Shown: positions 27,551 to 38,762 of the stretch, piece after piece | Position numbering within the stretch: position 1 is the first letter of the stretch | Layout of the letters: every line of letters starts with the position of its first letter | Assembly (NCBI GenBank): GCA_012861695.1 | Contig: JAAOOA010000399.1 | Span: 14,491,248 to 14,555,247, forward strand | DNA: 64,000 bases | Direction of reading: 5' to 3' | Source: Trematomus loennbergii | Lineage: Eukaryota > Chordata > Actinopteri > Perciformes > Nototheniidae | Program-made: the position numbers and the translations under genes | Notes under the pieces: model-generated | The model's database searches: none | What the model was told of the DNA's origin: nothing | Seen by the model: only the letters and a program-made list of their open reading frames with translations

Positions 27551-29800
27551 CAACTGTTTGCATAAAATTTATTTAAGTCAACGTTTCAAATTGTTTGAGT
27601 GCATGTCTACTTTCCCTTATTGAAAGTCATTAATTATTATCAATATATTTATTGTTGTTATAAATATAATACTATTAATTTATTCAATAAAATGAAGTGC
27701 ATAAACCGGCAATGTTTCTTTTTCATTGAACGAGTTATACCAAATCAGTCTAAACAACAACAGTTGCAGTTTTTCAACCAGCTGCACATGAGACTGTTTG
27801 GCTCATATACATCTTTCTGAACCTCTGAAACCAGGTCATGTGATCAAAACCCACATCAGCTCTGCCATCTGCAGAATGAATGCCCTCTTCCAGGATGACA
27901 GACCCCAGGTGCAATGGCCACAACTCAAAAATCATATTTGAAAACTGGTCTAATCCAGTGTCAGTGTGTGCATGTACGGGTTGAATGAACCCCCCCTTTG
28001 TCAGTCAGCCAGACACCCTTAGGATTTGTGCTTATTAAGCTCTCTACCCTTTGCACCTTAAAGGAAGTCCATCTGCTCTGGAGAGTGTTGAGCAGCCTCC
28101 AGCCAGCTCGTGAGATGATCTCTGCGCACTGTACGGTTCATCTCCACTGATGACTGTGTGGATATTTCCACTTCCAGATACACTCAGGCTCTGTGACATG
28201 TTTAGTGTTGCCTGTAATTAATGAGTGAGGCGCTGCAACAAGAAGCTTCAGGTAAAGTTCATAAGACCTCGGGGGGGGGGGGGGGGGAGAAAGGCAACAG
28301 CAGAGGGAAATGATTGACCTCATCCACATCTGTTAGACTAATCTACAGTCTATTTCTGTTTTTAAAAAGTCCCATAATTCTTATATTGTTTAAACTGTTA
28401 TGAAATGTTCATTCATTATACATGTTTTATCCACTGCATGTCCACAGTTTCCATCATGTTAAACAGCTGCTGCATTCTAGTTACTGTACAGGCAATTACA
28501 CTTTATTTTCTTTTGTACTTTGTTTTATTTTTTTTGTCGATTCGTTTAACATTTACTACACAGAAGCCTGCAGGGATCAAGTGTGAGCAGTTATTGCTTC
28601 ACATGTGATACGTTTGCCCAGCTATACACGGGAGATGTAGAAAGCTTAACATGTCTGTCAACATGATGGCATTTTATTTGGTGCTCCTAGCATCCCATAA
28701 TCCCCCTGGATCGTACAACACACAGCCTGGTAGGGGGAAGAATAGCAGGGGCGGTGGTGTTGGCATAGCAGAGCTTGTCAGTGTTCATTTAATGTACATG
28801 CGATACTACAATATGGGCAGTATCACTTACTTCAGGGCTATCAAATGTGACAAAATGATATTAATAATACATAGTGAAAATATATTTTGTGGAGGCATAA
28901 CCTGTCCCTGTCGTAATGAATTCAAAATCCAAGGACTCACAGAAATATCATTCATATTGTGTTACATAAATACTGCATTCACTCGCAAATGAAACTGGAT
29001 TCAAACAGCACATTGAAGCTCTTGTGAGGGCAGCGACTAATCCAAACTACTGTCACTGTAGATCTACTACCCTCTTCTTCCTCGGTCCCAAAGAGAGTAA
29101 CACCATAAATCAAAGTCTGATGAGCTGCCTCATGCATTTAAGGAGATCATCAATGGCATTGTTCCAGTTTACTCCCATTGGGCTGGGTGTCACAGAACAA
29201 AGATTAATGGGATTACCCAGGGTCTGTTTCCCTGTGTGCCTTTGAGAATAAAAAGACCTGTCCACTCCACACCATCTCAACCTGGAGGTTTGGACCTTGT
29301 AATCGGCCGGCTGTTGACTTTCATAAGCCTTTTGTATCACCACAATGCAGAGCAGTACTGACTTTGACCTACAACTCTTTATGAACCGCCAAGAAAAGTA
29401 GACGTTAGGGTTGAAGAACTGGCTTGTGCACATCTTTGGGTGGTGTTTTCAGTTCTGGAAGACTTGATTTTGCTCCCATATTATATAATAACAGAGTTGT
29501 GCCCCATATTTGTATTGTGTACCTGAACTTTATTTCCCTAATGTCAAATGTTGGTGTTTTTTTCAGAACTCTTGCTTCACAACTGACAAGGACTATACCA
29601 GGTTATGGTCTGACTGACTATATTAATATGTGGAGAGTGAATGAATTTATAAAGGAACATCAAGTCAAAAACATGACCTGCTCAACAAGAGTGACACATA
29701 TACATTACCCGAATGTAAAGGGTTCAATCGGTTTACAAACAAATTGTGTCATCAGTGTTTAGTGTCCTGTCTGTCTGTAACTTTGTGTGGTGGGGTTACC
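27551..29800. other. Intergenic, no gene seen
   Basis: This is unique AT-rich sequence containing the G17 tract. Three ORFs of 107-113 codons (28651-28992, 29110-29433, 29424-29762) lack recognisable motifs. The last of them runs toward a LINE-tail-like segment and may be decayed element sequence. Confidence 0.35.
28271..28287 (+). repeat. G17 homopolymer
   Basis: Seventeen consecutive G residues. The run length is prone to sequencing error and polymorphism. Confidence 0.9.
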
Positions 29801-29868
29801 ACTGAACAGGTCTCTCTTGAGAATGAGACCTTGTGTCTCAATGAGATGCACCTGTATAAATGAAGGCT
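29801..29868 (+). mobile_element. LINE 3'-tail-like fragment
   Basis: AACAGGTCTCTCTTGAGAA followed by GTCTCAATGAGATGCACCTG and TATAAATGAAGG matches, from memory, the 3' ends of fish LINE copies. Those read roughly AGGTCTC..GAGA..GTCTCAATGAGAC..CCTGGTTAAATAAAGG. Only the tail is recognised, and the family is uncertain. Confidence 0.4.
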
Positions 29869-31013
29869 ATACAGGCTCTATGTCTAAAAGTAGGACGAAA
29901 AGCCAACCGTCATAGCGACCACTGGCTATAAATCGCTGCCTCACTGATCTCTTTCCTTTCGTTTGTCTTTTGAGCAGCTGTGTGAAGTGGTTGTGATTGA
30001 CATATTATTATTTTCGTAAAGAAAGTGATTCCTACAGTATGTTGTGATGTCAAAAGATTTCTTTGACCTAAGTCTATGATTAGGAAAAGACTAGAATGTC
30101 GATAAAAGCTCAATAAAAAAGATTTGTATTGTCTCACACTTACAGTCATTGTAAAATTGCATTTGAATATTTAAATGTTTTATTTTATAAAGACATTATA
30201 TTCTTAGTGTATTGTGAATGACTCTTGTTGTTTACAATTAAATGTATGTTAATCCTATTGAGGTACATTAAATAACAAATAGCCATATTGTTTTGATAGT
30301 GTAGATGCACCTGGTTTTCTCAGTTCAGCCTGTTTTTATAATCCAACCTCCTGGTCAGACTACAGTCACACACTCTGTTTCAGGACCGCTCTGACAGATT
30401 AGGAGAGACAGAACTGCTTCACAGCTATCAAGCTAAAAGGATACTTTCACAGGGGAAAGGTGACCGGTTTAAATGCCCTCCAATCCCCTGCACATGTGTG
30501 GTAACATATATCACTGCTGCAAGAGAACTGTCAACCTGTGTCAGAATGAATCAACCTTAGTAACACAGACCCACACACATAAATCTGCACAAGCATGAAA
30601 CCCAAACAAATACCCTCTCACTCACTATTAACTCCTTGTAGATGGTACCCATTTTAGAGGAATTTAAAATAAGGAAACTGCCAAGACAACAACACACTGC
30701 TTGTGTGCATTTAAATGTAAAAGTTTATTGGAAGCATGTTTGAGAGCAGCTCCAGCAGAGGGACAGCGATGTTTACTGAAGCACTTTAAATGCACTGGCA
30801 GGAGTCTAAAGGAGAGGGATATTCTTCGGAAGTGTTTACAGCTTTACTGACTTCTCCCCCTGCGCTCTGTGGGTCTCTGATTACAGAGTCGTTCGCATAG
30901 TGTCCGTGCTTACCCCACACGCTTCAAACATGATGCTCCATTCACACAGAGTCTGTGAGCTGAGAGAATAGCAGCCACAGCTGTTGCAGTGTCATCAGAG
31001 GCTCAGCACCGGG

Positions 31014-31026
31014 AGGTCAAAGGTCA
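31014..31026 (+). promoter_or_regulatory. Perfect DR1 nuclear-receptor motif
   Basis: AGGTCA-A-AGGTCA is an exact direct repeat of the half-site with one spacer base. This is the classical element for RXR heterodimers, HNF4 and COUP-TF. It lies far from either gene, about 19 kb upstream of the semaphorin CpG block. Occupancy is unknown and a chance match is possible. Confidence 0.4.
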
Positions 31027-31202
31027 AATGCAGCCGAGTTCATGTTTACATGGGCATGTTCAGATTCAAATTTTTAAAAGACAGTAACATCAGGGAGCAA
31101 TATTTGTATTACATTATAAAGTATATAGCCAAATGGATAGATTTTGTAATTCATTTCAATTTCATAGTTTTCATTAATAATTCACATTAAGGGTTGTTTC
31201 AG

Positions 31203-31277
31203 TCTTTGAGGTCAACCCCATCCAACTTATTTGGGATGAATTTAAACGCCAACTACAATCCGTTAATTTGGCCTTGT
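31203..31277 (+). pseudogene. Possible scrap of a Tc1/mariner transposase
   Basis: One frame reads VNPIQLIWDEFKRQL before a stop. It resembles the DLNPIE.LWDELKR segment around the last catalytic acidic residue of Tc1-type transposases. Nothing on either side extends the similarity and no terminal repeats were found, so coincidence is possible. Confidence 0.25.
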
Positions 31278-34200
31278 AGTGTATCTTAAATGTAACTATC
31301 AATCTCGTTATTGCCTTCAATATTGACTTGAAGGCAATACTTCTTCCTTTTGTTTCTGTCAACAAATTCCATAAAAAGACCCTAACCAACAACAGGATTT
31401 GAGTGCGTCTCTTTGGACTCTCTGACTTCAGTTTTTTTTGGCTTGATCATTTTATAATACAGCATTATAGGCATTATTGTTATTAGCAAACATTACTCAA
31501 AGGGAATTATTGGTGCATTTATTTGGTCCATTAGTAGATTTGATGCTTTATCATATCATGACATTTTAACAGTTTTAAAAACAATTGAACATTGATGCAT
31601 TGGCTTCATATAATATATGGAATTATTGACAACAAATATTAAACATAACCATACTGGATAGCTTATAACTCAGCTAATACATTGGGAAATTATGTAGTCA
31701 ATAAACTAATCAGAATAGTCAGTTATGTGTGATTGGTTGGGTGGAGTGACGACCTCTCTCCGGGGGAAGTCAGGAGGAAAAACACAGTTTCGACTGATCG
31801 GATCATCCCTGATGCCGGGTCATGCATTCCTGACAGAAAGTCTAATTTGCTCTGAGGACCCTGGAGTATTCTCTCAAAATGAATAACATGTCTCTCTTGA
31901 ACTTTGACTCTCTGCCGTGCTGAGTTGTGATTGTTTTGCCCCTGTTGGAGTATGATTACATAACGCCCTTGCTTTTTAACAGCCCCCCACTTTCTGTTCA
32001 GACACACATGCTGGGGAAGAGGTGATGAAGTGAGGAAAAGTTAAACCTCAGGAGAAAAACACTTTTGCAGCTCCCTTTTTAACTATTGCACTTGGGTATG
32101 TAAAGGCATGCACCAAAACAAGAGTGTTCATGATAATATACCGCAGCCGTCTCTGGTTTAGAATTTGTAATCTGAGGAAGCTTTATGACATTAATTTGTT
32201 TTTGCAAAACCATAGTGCAGAATGCAAGTGAAAAAAAGCCTGGCAGAACCCTGGCGCATGCCCTTGGAAAATGAAATTAGAGAAATTAGATTAGAACAAT
32301 AAAGCCAGTAGTTATCATAGTGCAACCTTTTAACTATTCAATTATGCTGTCTTAAGAGGCTGCGGGGATCATATCCTGCCTCGGGCCAATCCACATGAAA
32401 TGTCAGCTTTAAATAAATAACTGGGTGTTCCCTGAATTACATGTTCAAACATTTTTAACAAACTTATACAAAGGTGAGGTCAGGATAGCTTCTAGGTATT
32501 CGGCTTTCTTAAAGTAATTTCACTATAAAGAACATAAATAAAATAAAAAATGTATTATTTCAGGCATCATCACCCTAACCACAGTTACTACTGAGAACAC
32601 AAGTGTTAATAAGGTATTTATTACAATAGCATCAAGAAATATATGTTGATAATTGGAGTAGGATAATATTTAAAGAAACAAATATTTGTAATGACAGCTC
32701 TGCGGTTGATGTGGTACTTAACCATTTGTTTAACTCTTGCAAGAAAACCACATGATCTTATCTACCACAGTGCCGACTCTCATGTTGTGTTCACTTGCAC
32801 AAATTCAGAGCTATCTCCAGTTTCCAAAGCAGAAACTGATAATTTGTGTGTACATGTGTGTTAAAATATCTGACCTCTGACCGGTGCAGTAAACAGACTT
32901 ATTGGGTTATGTATTTTCCTCTGGCATGTAAAGGGGTCTTGGAGTCTGAGGACGTCATTGACGAGACGGCAAAGGTCACAAATTAGGGGACGAGACGGCG
33001 GGAGGTAATAACTGCAGGAGAGAGAGGGCTCTGGACTGAGATTTGATTTAACAAAAATGCAGATTTCTGAGTCGATAACACATGGACCCCTCTGAAGAAG
33101 TCATCAAAGCACCAGAAAGACCTAATTTTGGATATGGTTTTCAAGATGAAGCTAGAAAGATACTTAAACAAATAAAAATTCCCACATTTTCACATGAGCA
33201 ATATTGCCAGTTTCCATGGAAAAAAGAACACCTCACTGGGCTTTAACCGTGCACTTCTCTGTCCACAAACACACCAGCAGTGTTATGTGATTGTTTGACA
33301 ATTTCCACAAGTGTTTCTATGAGTATTTACTCCTTCTTTTGAGTGGCTTGCGAGTGGGGTCTGCTTTCAATTGAACTCGCATGCTCCTCCAGATGACTAT
33401 GCTACCATTAAACAAAAAACCCGGCATCACAGCGAGTGTTGAGGCCTTTGTTTGCAGAAGCAAATTCAACAGCATTTCATAAGCCTTGAAGAACCTGCCA
33501 ACATTATTTTTGTTTAGAGTACACAGCTGGATGAACATGATCATCAAAACAGTGGGGTTAGATCAAATATCCATTCCGGATATCCAAAGAAGAAGGTGAT
33601 GCTGTGGCTAACGTAAGAATCAAATATTTGTCATTCAAAACCGGATGTTTGTTATGAAAGATACAACTTCTGAGACAGAATCAAGGTTTTATAGGAAACA
33701 AAGTTGCTCTATTGTGGCACAAAGTTTTGACATACAGTAAGGGCTTTGATTGCACAATAGTTTTCCCTCACCATCTTTACAAGCCTCCCTGTGAGCATAC
33801 GACTTGGCATCCCCAGGAGAGCCTCAGCCCATGTCTACACTAATTGCTCATTGATACAGATTGTGATTATCTGTGCTTACGGGGTAATTATGTAGTGTCA
33901 GAGTCACTAAATCAGGGTTGGAATGAGGCTATCACAGTGTTGGCTCTCCGGGGATTAAGGGGGGTATGTCTGGGCCTCTACGTTATCTCGATTCTTCTCC
34001 TTTCCTTATCTCCAGAGCGTGAGCCTGAAGAGAAACAACAGCCGGGCCACAGCCAAAGCAGACTGATAGTTGGAGTGCCAGGCATGCAATGCAAAGACAC
34101 TGACTCACATAGGCATGGCTCATTTTGTGGCTTTTGTTTGAACAAATGCCATTTCACACTGAAAGATGGACATTTTTCTGCAAAGAAAACCCATCCCATT

Positions 34201-36382
34201 TTAAGAATTTAATTAAAATTTGGCCGTCAATCCGGCTGCAGCATCTTGTCAGCCTCGTGTTTTTTGTGTTTTACCAAGCTTTATATGGAGCCCAGCATTT
34301 ATTTGTCCAGCAAATACTGTCTAAAATGGTTGTCAAGCATTTTACGGCTGGGTGTTTTGACATCACATCATGTGGTATTATATAGAGCCTGTGTGGCTGC
34401 AAAACTGGGCCAAGGTTGACTGAGAGCCACAATTGTCTTAGGCCCCATTTGTTAAACTGAATGAGAACCCAGAGCACAAAACAACACCAGCACAATGACC
34501 GCAGAGAAAATATTATGCCTAACCGAAAAGTTACTTTGTGCACTTTTTACTTAAATGCATAGAGAGAGATATAAAATGACTCCTATTTTTAATATGACCC
34601 ATATTTCACTGTGACCTCTTTTTATGTGCAACCACAGTAATTCACTGTTTATAAAGAATGAACAATACTTACAGTATCCTCTTTATATTTATATGGTAGC
34701 TCTACCAGTTCACTGTCTGCAGAGGCGCCTGTCAGTCAGAGTCACCGAGCCAAGGACTTAACCCAGAAATTACATGTAATAATGATTTAAGGGCAAACGG
34801 TCTGCATCTAATTTACTCGTCCATCAAGCAACATTCACATGGATTTTACAAATAAGGGTTTGTTTTTCGGGCTCCATGAACTGTGAAGCGTAGTTTTGAA
34901 TTGTGGACACCCTCTTTTATCACTATTGGTGCGGGTGGGTCATTTCTCTCTAAATGTTGTGAAGCTATTAAACCTTAAGAAAGGGGATCAGCAATTTCGA
35001 TGTTATCAATTGTTTTTCATTTTTCTGAGGAGAACTAAATAAATCTTGATGGATTACAAATGTTGAACTGAAAAATGTACTTTATACTTTGTATTATGAA
35101 CTCTGACAATTTTAGTTTAAATATAGGTCTGGACTACCGTACTGCGGACAAAATAAGTTGACAATGAACGTTGCCGTAGTTCACATCCTGTGCTAATGTT
35201 TTTAAAATGCTCTGAGAATGGCAACCACAATAGGGCTAAAGCTTAGAGAAATATCCAGGTTATGACAAATAACGAACGATGATTAGCTTATGATTAGGAA
35301 AGCAAACTCACCTTGTTCATTTTGGATATTGTTACCAAAAGACAAAGATGAAGGCCATATAATGACAGCATGAAGTAAAAAGCTTCAAGAAAGCCTTGCA
35401 AGTTGGAAAGACACCAAAAAGTAGTGAGAGTTATGCGTTCATGCCATTGGGAAAATATGGTTTCCATATGTCAAAAGTTATTTTAAATGAAGTCAGAATT
35501 TTCTCATCAAAACAGAGAAATAAAGTTTCATGGAAAAATAATATCAAAGTCTGAGGACATTTCTCTCTCAGCCCTTGGACATTTCTGTTTCTGCATCTGC
35601 ACAATGTAACAGCTACAATTTCTCATGACAACTTTCAAGTTTTAAGTATCTGCTCTGATGACAGAAACTTCCCACGACCCTGCATCCATTCTTCAAAAAC
35701 TCTTATCCTCTTTTTCCTCTCTGAGGTCCTCCTTCCTTCATTTAGAGTAGTAAGAAAGTGTTTTTAGTTTTTTTTATCTTGGCATAAGCTCTTTTTCTTG
35801 TCTCTGGCAGCAGTTGTTCAGCTTTAATGGGGATCATGAGATCTGGATAACATTGTGGAAAACTATAATGTTACTTGGAGCACATCCACTTTGCCTAAGA
35901 CATTACATGTTAAGAGAACGGCACAGGAAGAAATTATACTCCAAGCTGCCATGTCTTCAAACTCACACACAAGTCCATTTACTGGCAGTAATGTGTCAAT
36001 AAGTCACTTCATTTGCATGCATCTTTCGACAGATAGAAACCACTGTTCTAATCATTAGTATGTTTCATACATTCAGAATTATTTCAAATTGGACTTTAAA
36101 GTAAAAGCTTTAAGCATTTCCCGTGATGCGAAGAGCAATACAGACAGGTATAGCTTAGCGTCCAATAAGACAGAAACCAGATGAAACAGGTAGCTTGGCT
36201 CAATATCCACCTGCTAGCACTTCTAAAGCTCAGACATGTTATATGTCTTTTGTACACCATTAATAAACATTATGTAAAAAAGTTTGGGTTATACTGAGGG
36301 GTTTTGTGCTGGTCTACCACAATAATAAATGTTAAGTGTTTCAATGAGTTCGCTGACAATGACCCAAGTTCCTTATATGTAA

Positions 36383-36592
36383 ACGTGCACTCCGCTCTGC
36401 ATCAGCCAAACGGCTCGCTGCACCAGCACTGCGAGGGGGACCCAAGTTCCATCAGCAAAAACACGTCGGTTTGCTATCCTGGCTCCAAAATGGTGGAATG
36501 AGCTCCCCATTAAAATCAGGACAGCAGATAGCTTACACATCTTCCGGCGCAGACTGAAAACTCATCTCTTTCGACTCCACTTCGAGCGATAG
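36383..36592 (+). pseudogene. 3' end of an L2-type LINE ORF2
   Basis: A frame of 69 codons ends at a stop at 36590-36592. It contains APKWWNELP followed by FRRRLKTHLFRLHFER. The WNxLP..(R)..LKTHLF pattern is the conserved C-terminal signature of reverse-transcriptase ORFs in the L2/CR1/Jockey group. Upstream the same frame is closed by a TAA at 36380-36382, so the copy is 5'-truncated or decayed. It cannot code for an active enzyme. Confidence 0.7.
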
Positions 36593-36814
36593 AATTACTA
36601 ACAAAGAATTGCTAACAAAGCACTTATATACTAATAAAGGACTGGCTTATCTAAAGCTAGTTGAGTAGCACTTGAAATGTTTTGGCTCTATGAAACCTGA
36701 TGTACTTATATGATTCTGTTTTCTTCAAGTTTGTATCTTCCTGGTCGAATGCACTTATTGTATGTCGCTTTGGATAAAAGCGTCAGCTAAATGCAATGTA
36801 ATGTAATGTAATGT
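36593..36814 (+). mobile_element. L2-type LINE 3' UTR with TGTAA tail
   Basis: The LINE stop codon is followed by an untranslated region that ends TGTATGTCGCTTTGGATAAA, then AGCGTCAGCTAAATGCAATG, then about four TGTAA units (to 36814). The GTCGCTTTGGATAAAAGCGTC hairpin plus TGTAA repeats is the well-known tail of fish and eel L2 LINEs and of SINEs that borrow it. Here it is continuous with the ORF2 end, so it is a LINE rather than a SINE. Confidence 0.75.
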
Positions 36815-38327
36815 CACACAGCCTGGAATATGCATTGAGTGCCATATTCCAGCTGCTCTAAAGATGAGAACACAGCTTTGTCTCATTTAATGTCTGAACC
36901 GAACCCCCATGTTATAATGACCATGCCATTGCTGTTTTGCCACTGCTTTGCACGCTATTTGCTACATGGGTATTGCTGGACTGTCATCATTTTTGTTTTT
37001 TATCTGCCTTTCTTATCTCCCACTTCAAACAAAAGTAATCCCCCCCCTGCAAAAAACATTGTCTAACAGCCGTTAAAGGTGCTCCTGCTGTGTTTGACTC
37101 ACCCCCCTTCCTTTCACTGTCAATGCACGGAATACAGATTATCCGCAGAGCATCCCTTTGTTGTTGCGCAGAGGGGATGGGGGTATTTGAGTTAGATCTC
37201 CTGGATAACATTCGTAGCAAACAGATTTCATTTCACGCAAGGCTCTTTCATGCTGACAGAGTTGCTCATACTCTGCTTCTGATATTATTATTTTTGGGAA
37301 CGTTAGAGAGGGAAACTTCAAACTCATGAACTTTAGCGTGTTCCTCTTTGGTTAAAGGAAAGCTTGCAATGTGAGAAGAAAACACATGTGTGAATGTAGT
37401 TCATGTTTTCTCTTTTCCTTCCCATCTTTTCTGCTGAGACTCCCACTGGGAAAGCAGACTCCTGCAGACAGACAGCTCAGTGATGGTGTTGCTTTTTATG
37501 GCTTGATGGACTGGCCTTATCGGGGGCCATTCTGGCAAAGCTGATAGTCTGACGGGCGAGATCTGATCTGGGTTTTTGTTTTGATCTCCTCAGACTTTTA
37601 TCTCTGAGTGAGTTGGGTGGAATCCAGCCGCAGACGTAGCGTCCAGAGGGAGACAACACGCTATGGTTACAGGTTATCATTCCAGCTCAGACACGCGCAG
37701 ACTACCTTGGCAGCGACTCTTGCATCTGTCGTCATGGTAACCTCTCCAAACACTCTGCATGCTAAGGCAGCATGTTGGTCTAATTATCATTTTGTAAACT
37801 TCCGATTGTTTGGATTAAACTGACTTTCTAATTTGTCTTGATGTATTGGCAGAAGATGTTCAGTTTTTTAGCTCACCTCTTGAGAGTAAGAGAATAATAT
37901 TCATACCACTCTTATTAGTTAGTTATTCATAGTTTACTAAATACTGCTTGCTTTAGGCTTTCCAAAGGTAAACCAAATCGGCCTAATGGCACCAATTAAC
38001 ACAAAACCAAAGTGAGCTTTTAGGAACAATCTCTATTTGGTTATAGTATGTGCTATATCATATCACCAGCCTCACATTGCGTAAACCAATAACTCTCACC
38101 TCCTCGTGTAAACTTTTTTAAAGCAATATTTACAACATCCAAGTGATATCTCCAAATGAGGATCATATATTTTTGATTACTTTAGAGAGTGTTTATCAGG
38201 CTCCCTGTCAGAGATGATGTTATAAATGAGAACATTGTTTACAAGAGCAGAGAAGGCTCTTCAGAGCTTTTAACGGCGTGTGTGAAAGCATTGTTTTCAG
38301 ATATAAAACGATTAATAGTCCTCTTGT
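36815..38327. other. Intergenic, no gene seen
   Basis: This is unique sequence with a C7 run near 37040. Short ORFs at 37090-37329 and 37608-37823 have no family resemblance. Confidence 0.4.
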
Positions 38328-38762
38328 TTAAAGGTCCCATGTCATGCTTTTCCGGTTATTACCCGTCCCCTTGTGTGTTATGAAGGTTTTTCTGCATGTA
38401 AACGGTCTGCAAAGTCACAAACCCTCAAAGTACACCCTGTAGCGAGTAAAACTCTAACACAGAAAAGACCTGTCTATGCTGCCCCAGAACGCCTCGTTGG
38501 AGAGTTCTCTTTTCTTCCTGGGTGGTACAGTGACGTGCCCATACCCAAATACCCGTGGAGCTCCTCACACACTAACACTCTCTCAGCGGCGAAACTGTGG
38601 CGCGCTTACACTGTAGGTGCGCCGTGTTTGGGGGTGCGGGTGCTAGTGGAGATGCTGTATGAGAAACGTGAGTTTGGAAAATTGCACAATATAAATCTAT
38701 TCTAGTAGACCTCAACAATGGAATTATGATCAGTAGAAATGGCCATGACATGGGACCTTTAA
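38328..38762. mobile_element. TTAA-flanked MITE of a second family
   Basis: A 435-base element with 17-base perfect terminal inverted repeats: AAAGGTCCCATGTCATG at the left and CATGACATGGGACCTTT at the right. TTAA lies at both edges (38328-38331 and 38759-38762), the piggyBac-type target. It has no transposase; the 110-codon ORF spanning 38373-38705 is chance. I recall similar AAAGGTCCCATGTCATG ends as frequent in fish genomes. Confidence 0.85.

Larger units (their letters stand above)
29869..36339. other. Intergenic, no gene seen
   Basis: This is mostly AT-rich unique sequence. It holds a perfect DR1 site (31014-31026), a possible Tc1 transposase scrap (31203-31277) and a perfect 11-bp stem, ATTGCCTTCAA/TTGAAGGCAAT (31310-31338). 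No gene structure is visible. Confidence 0.4.
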
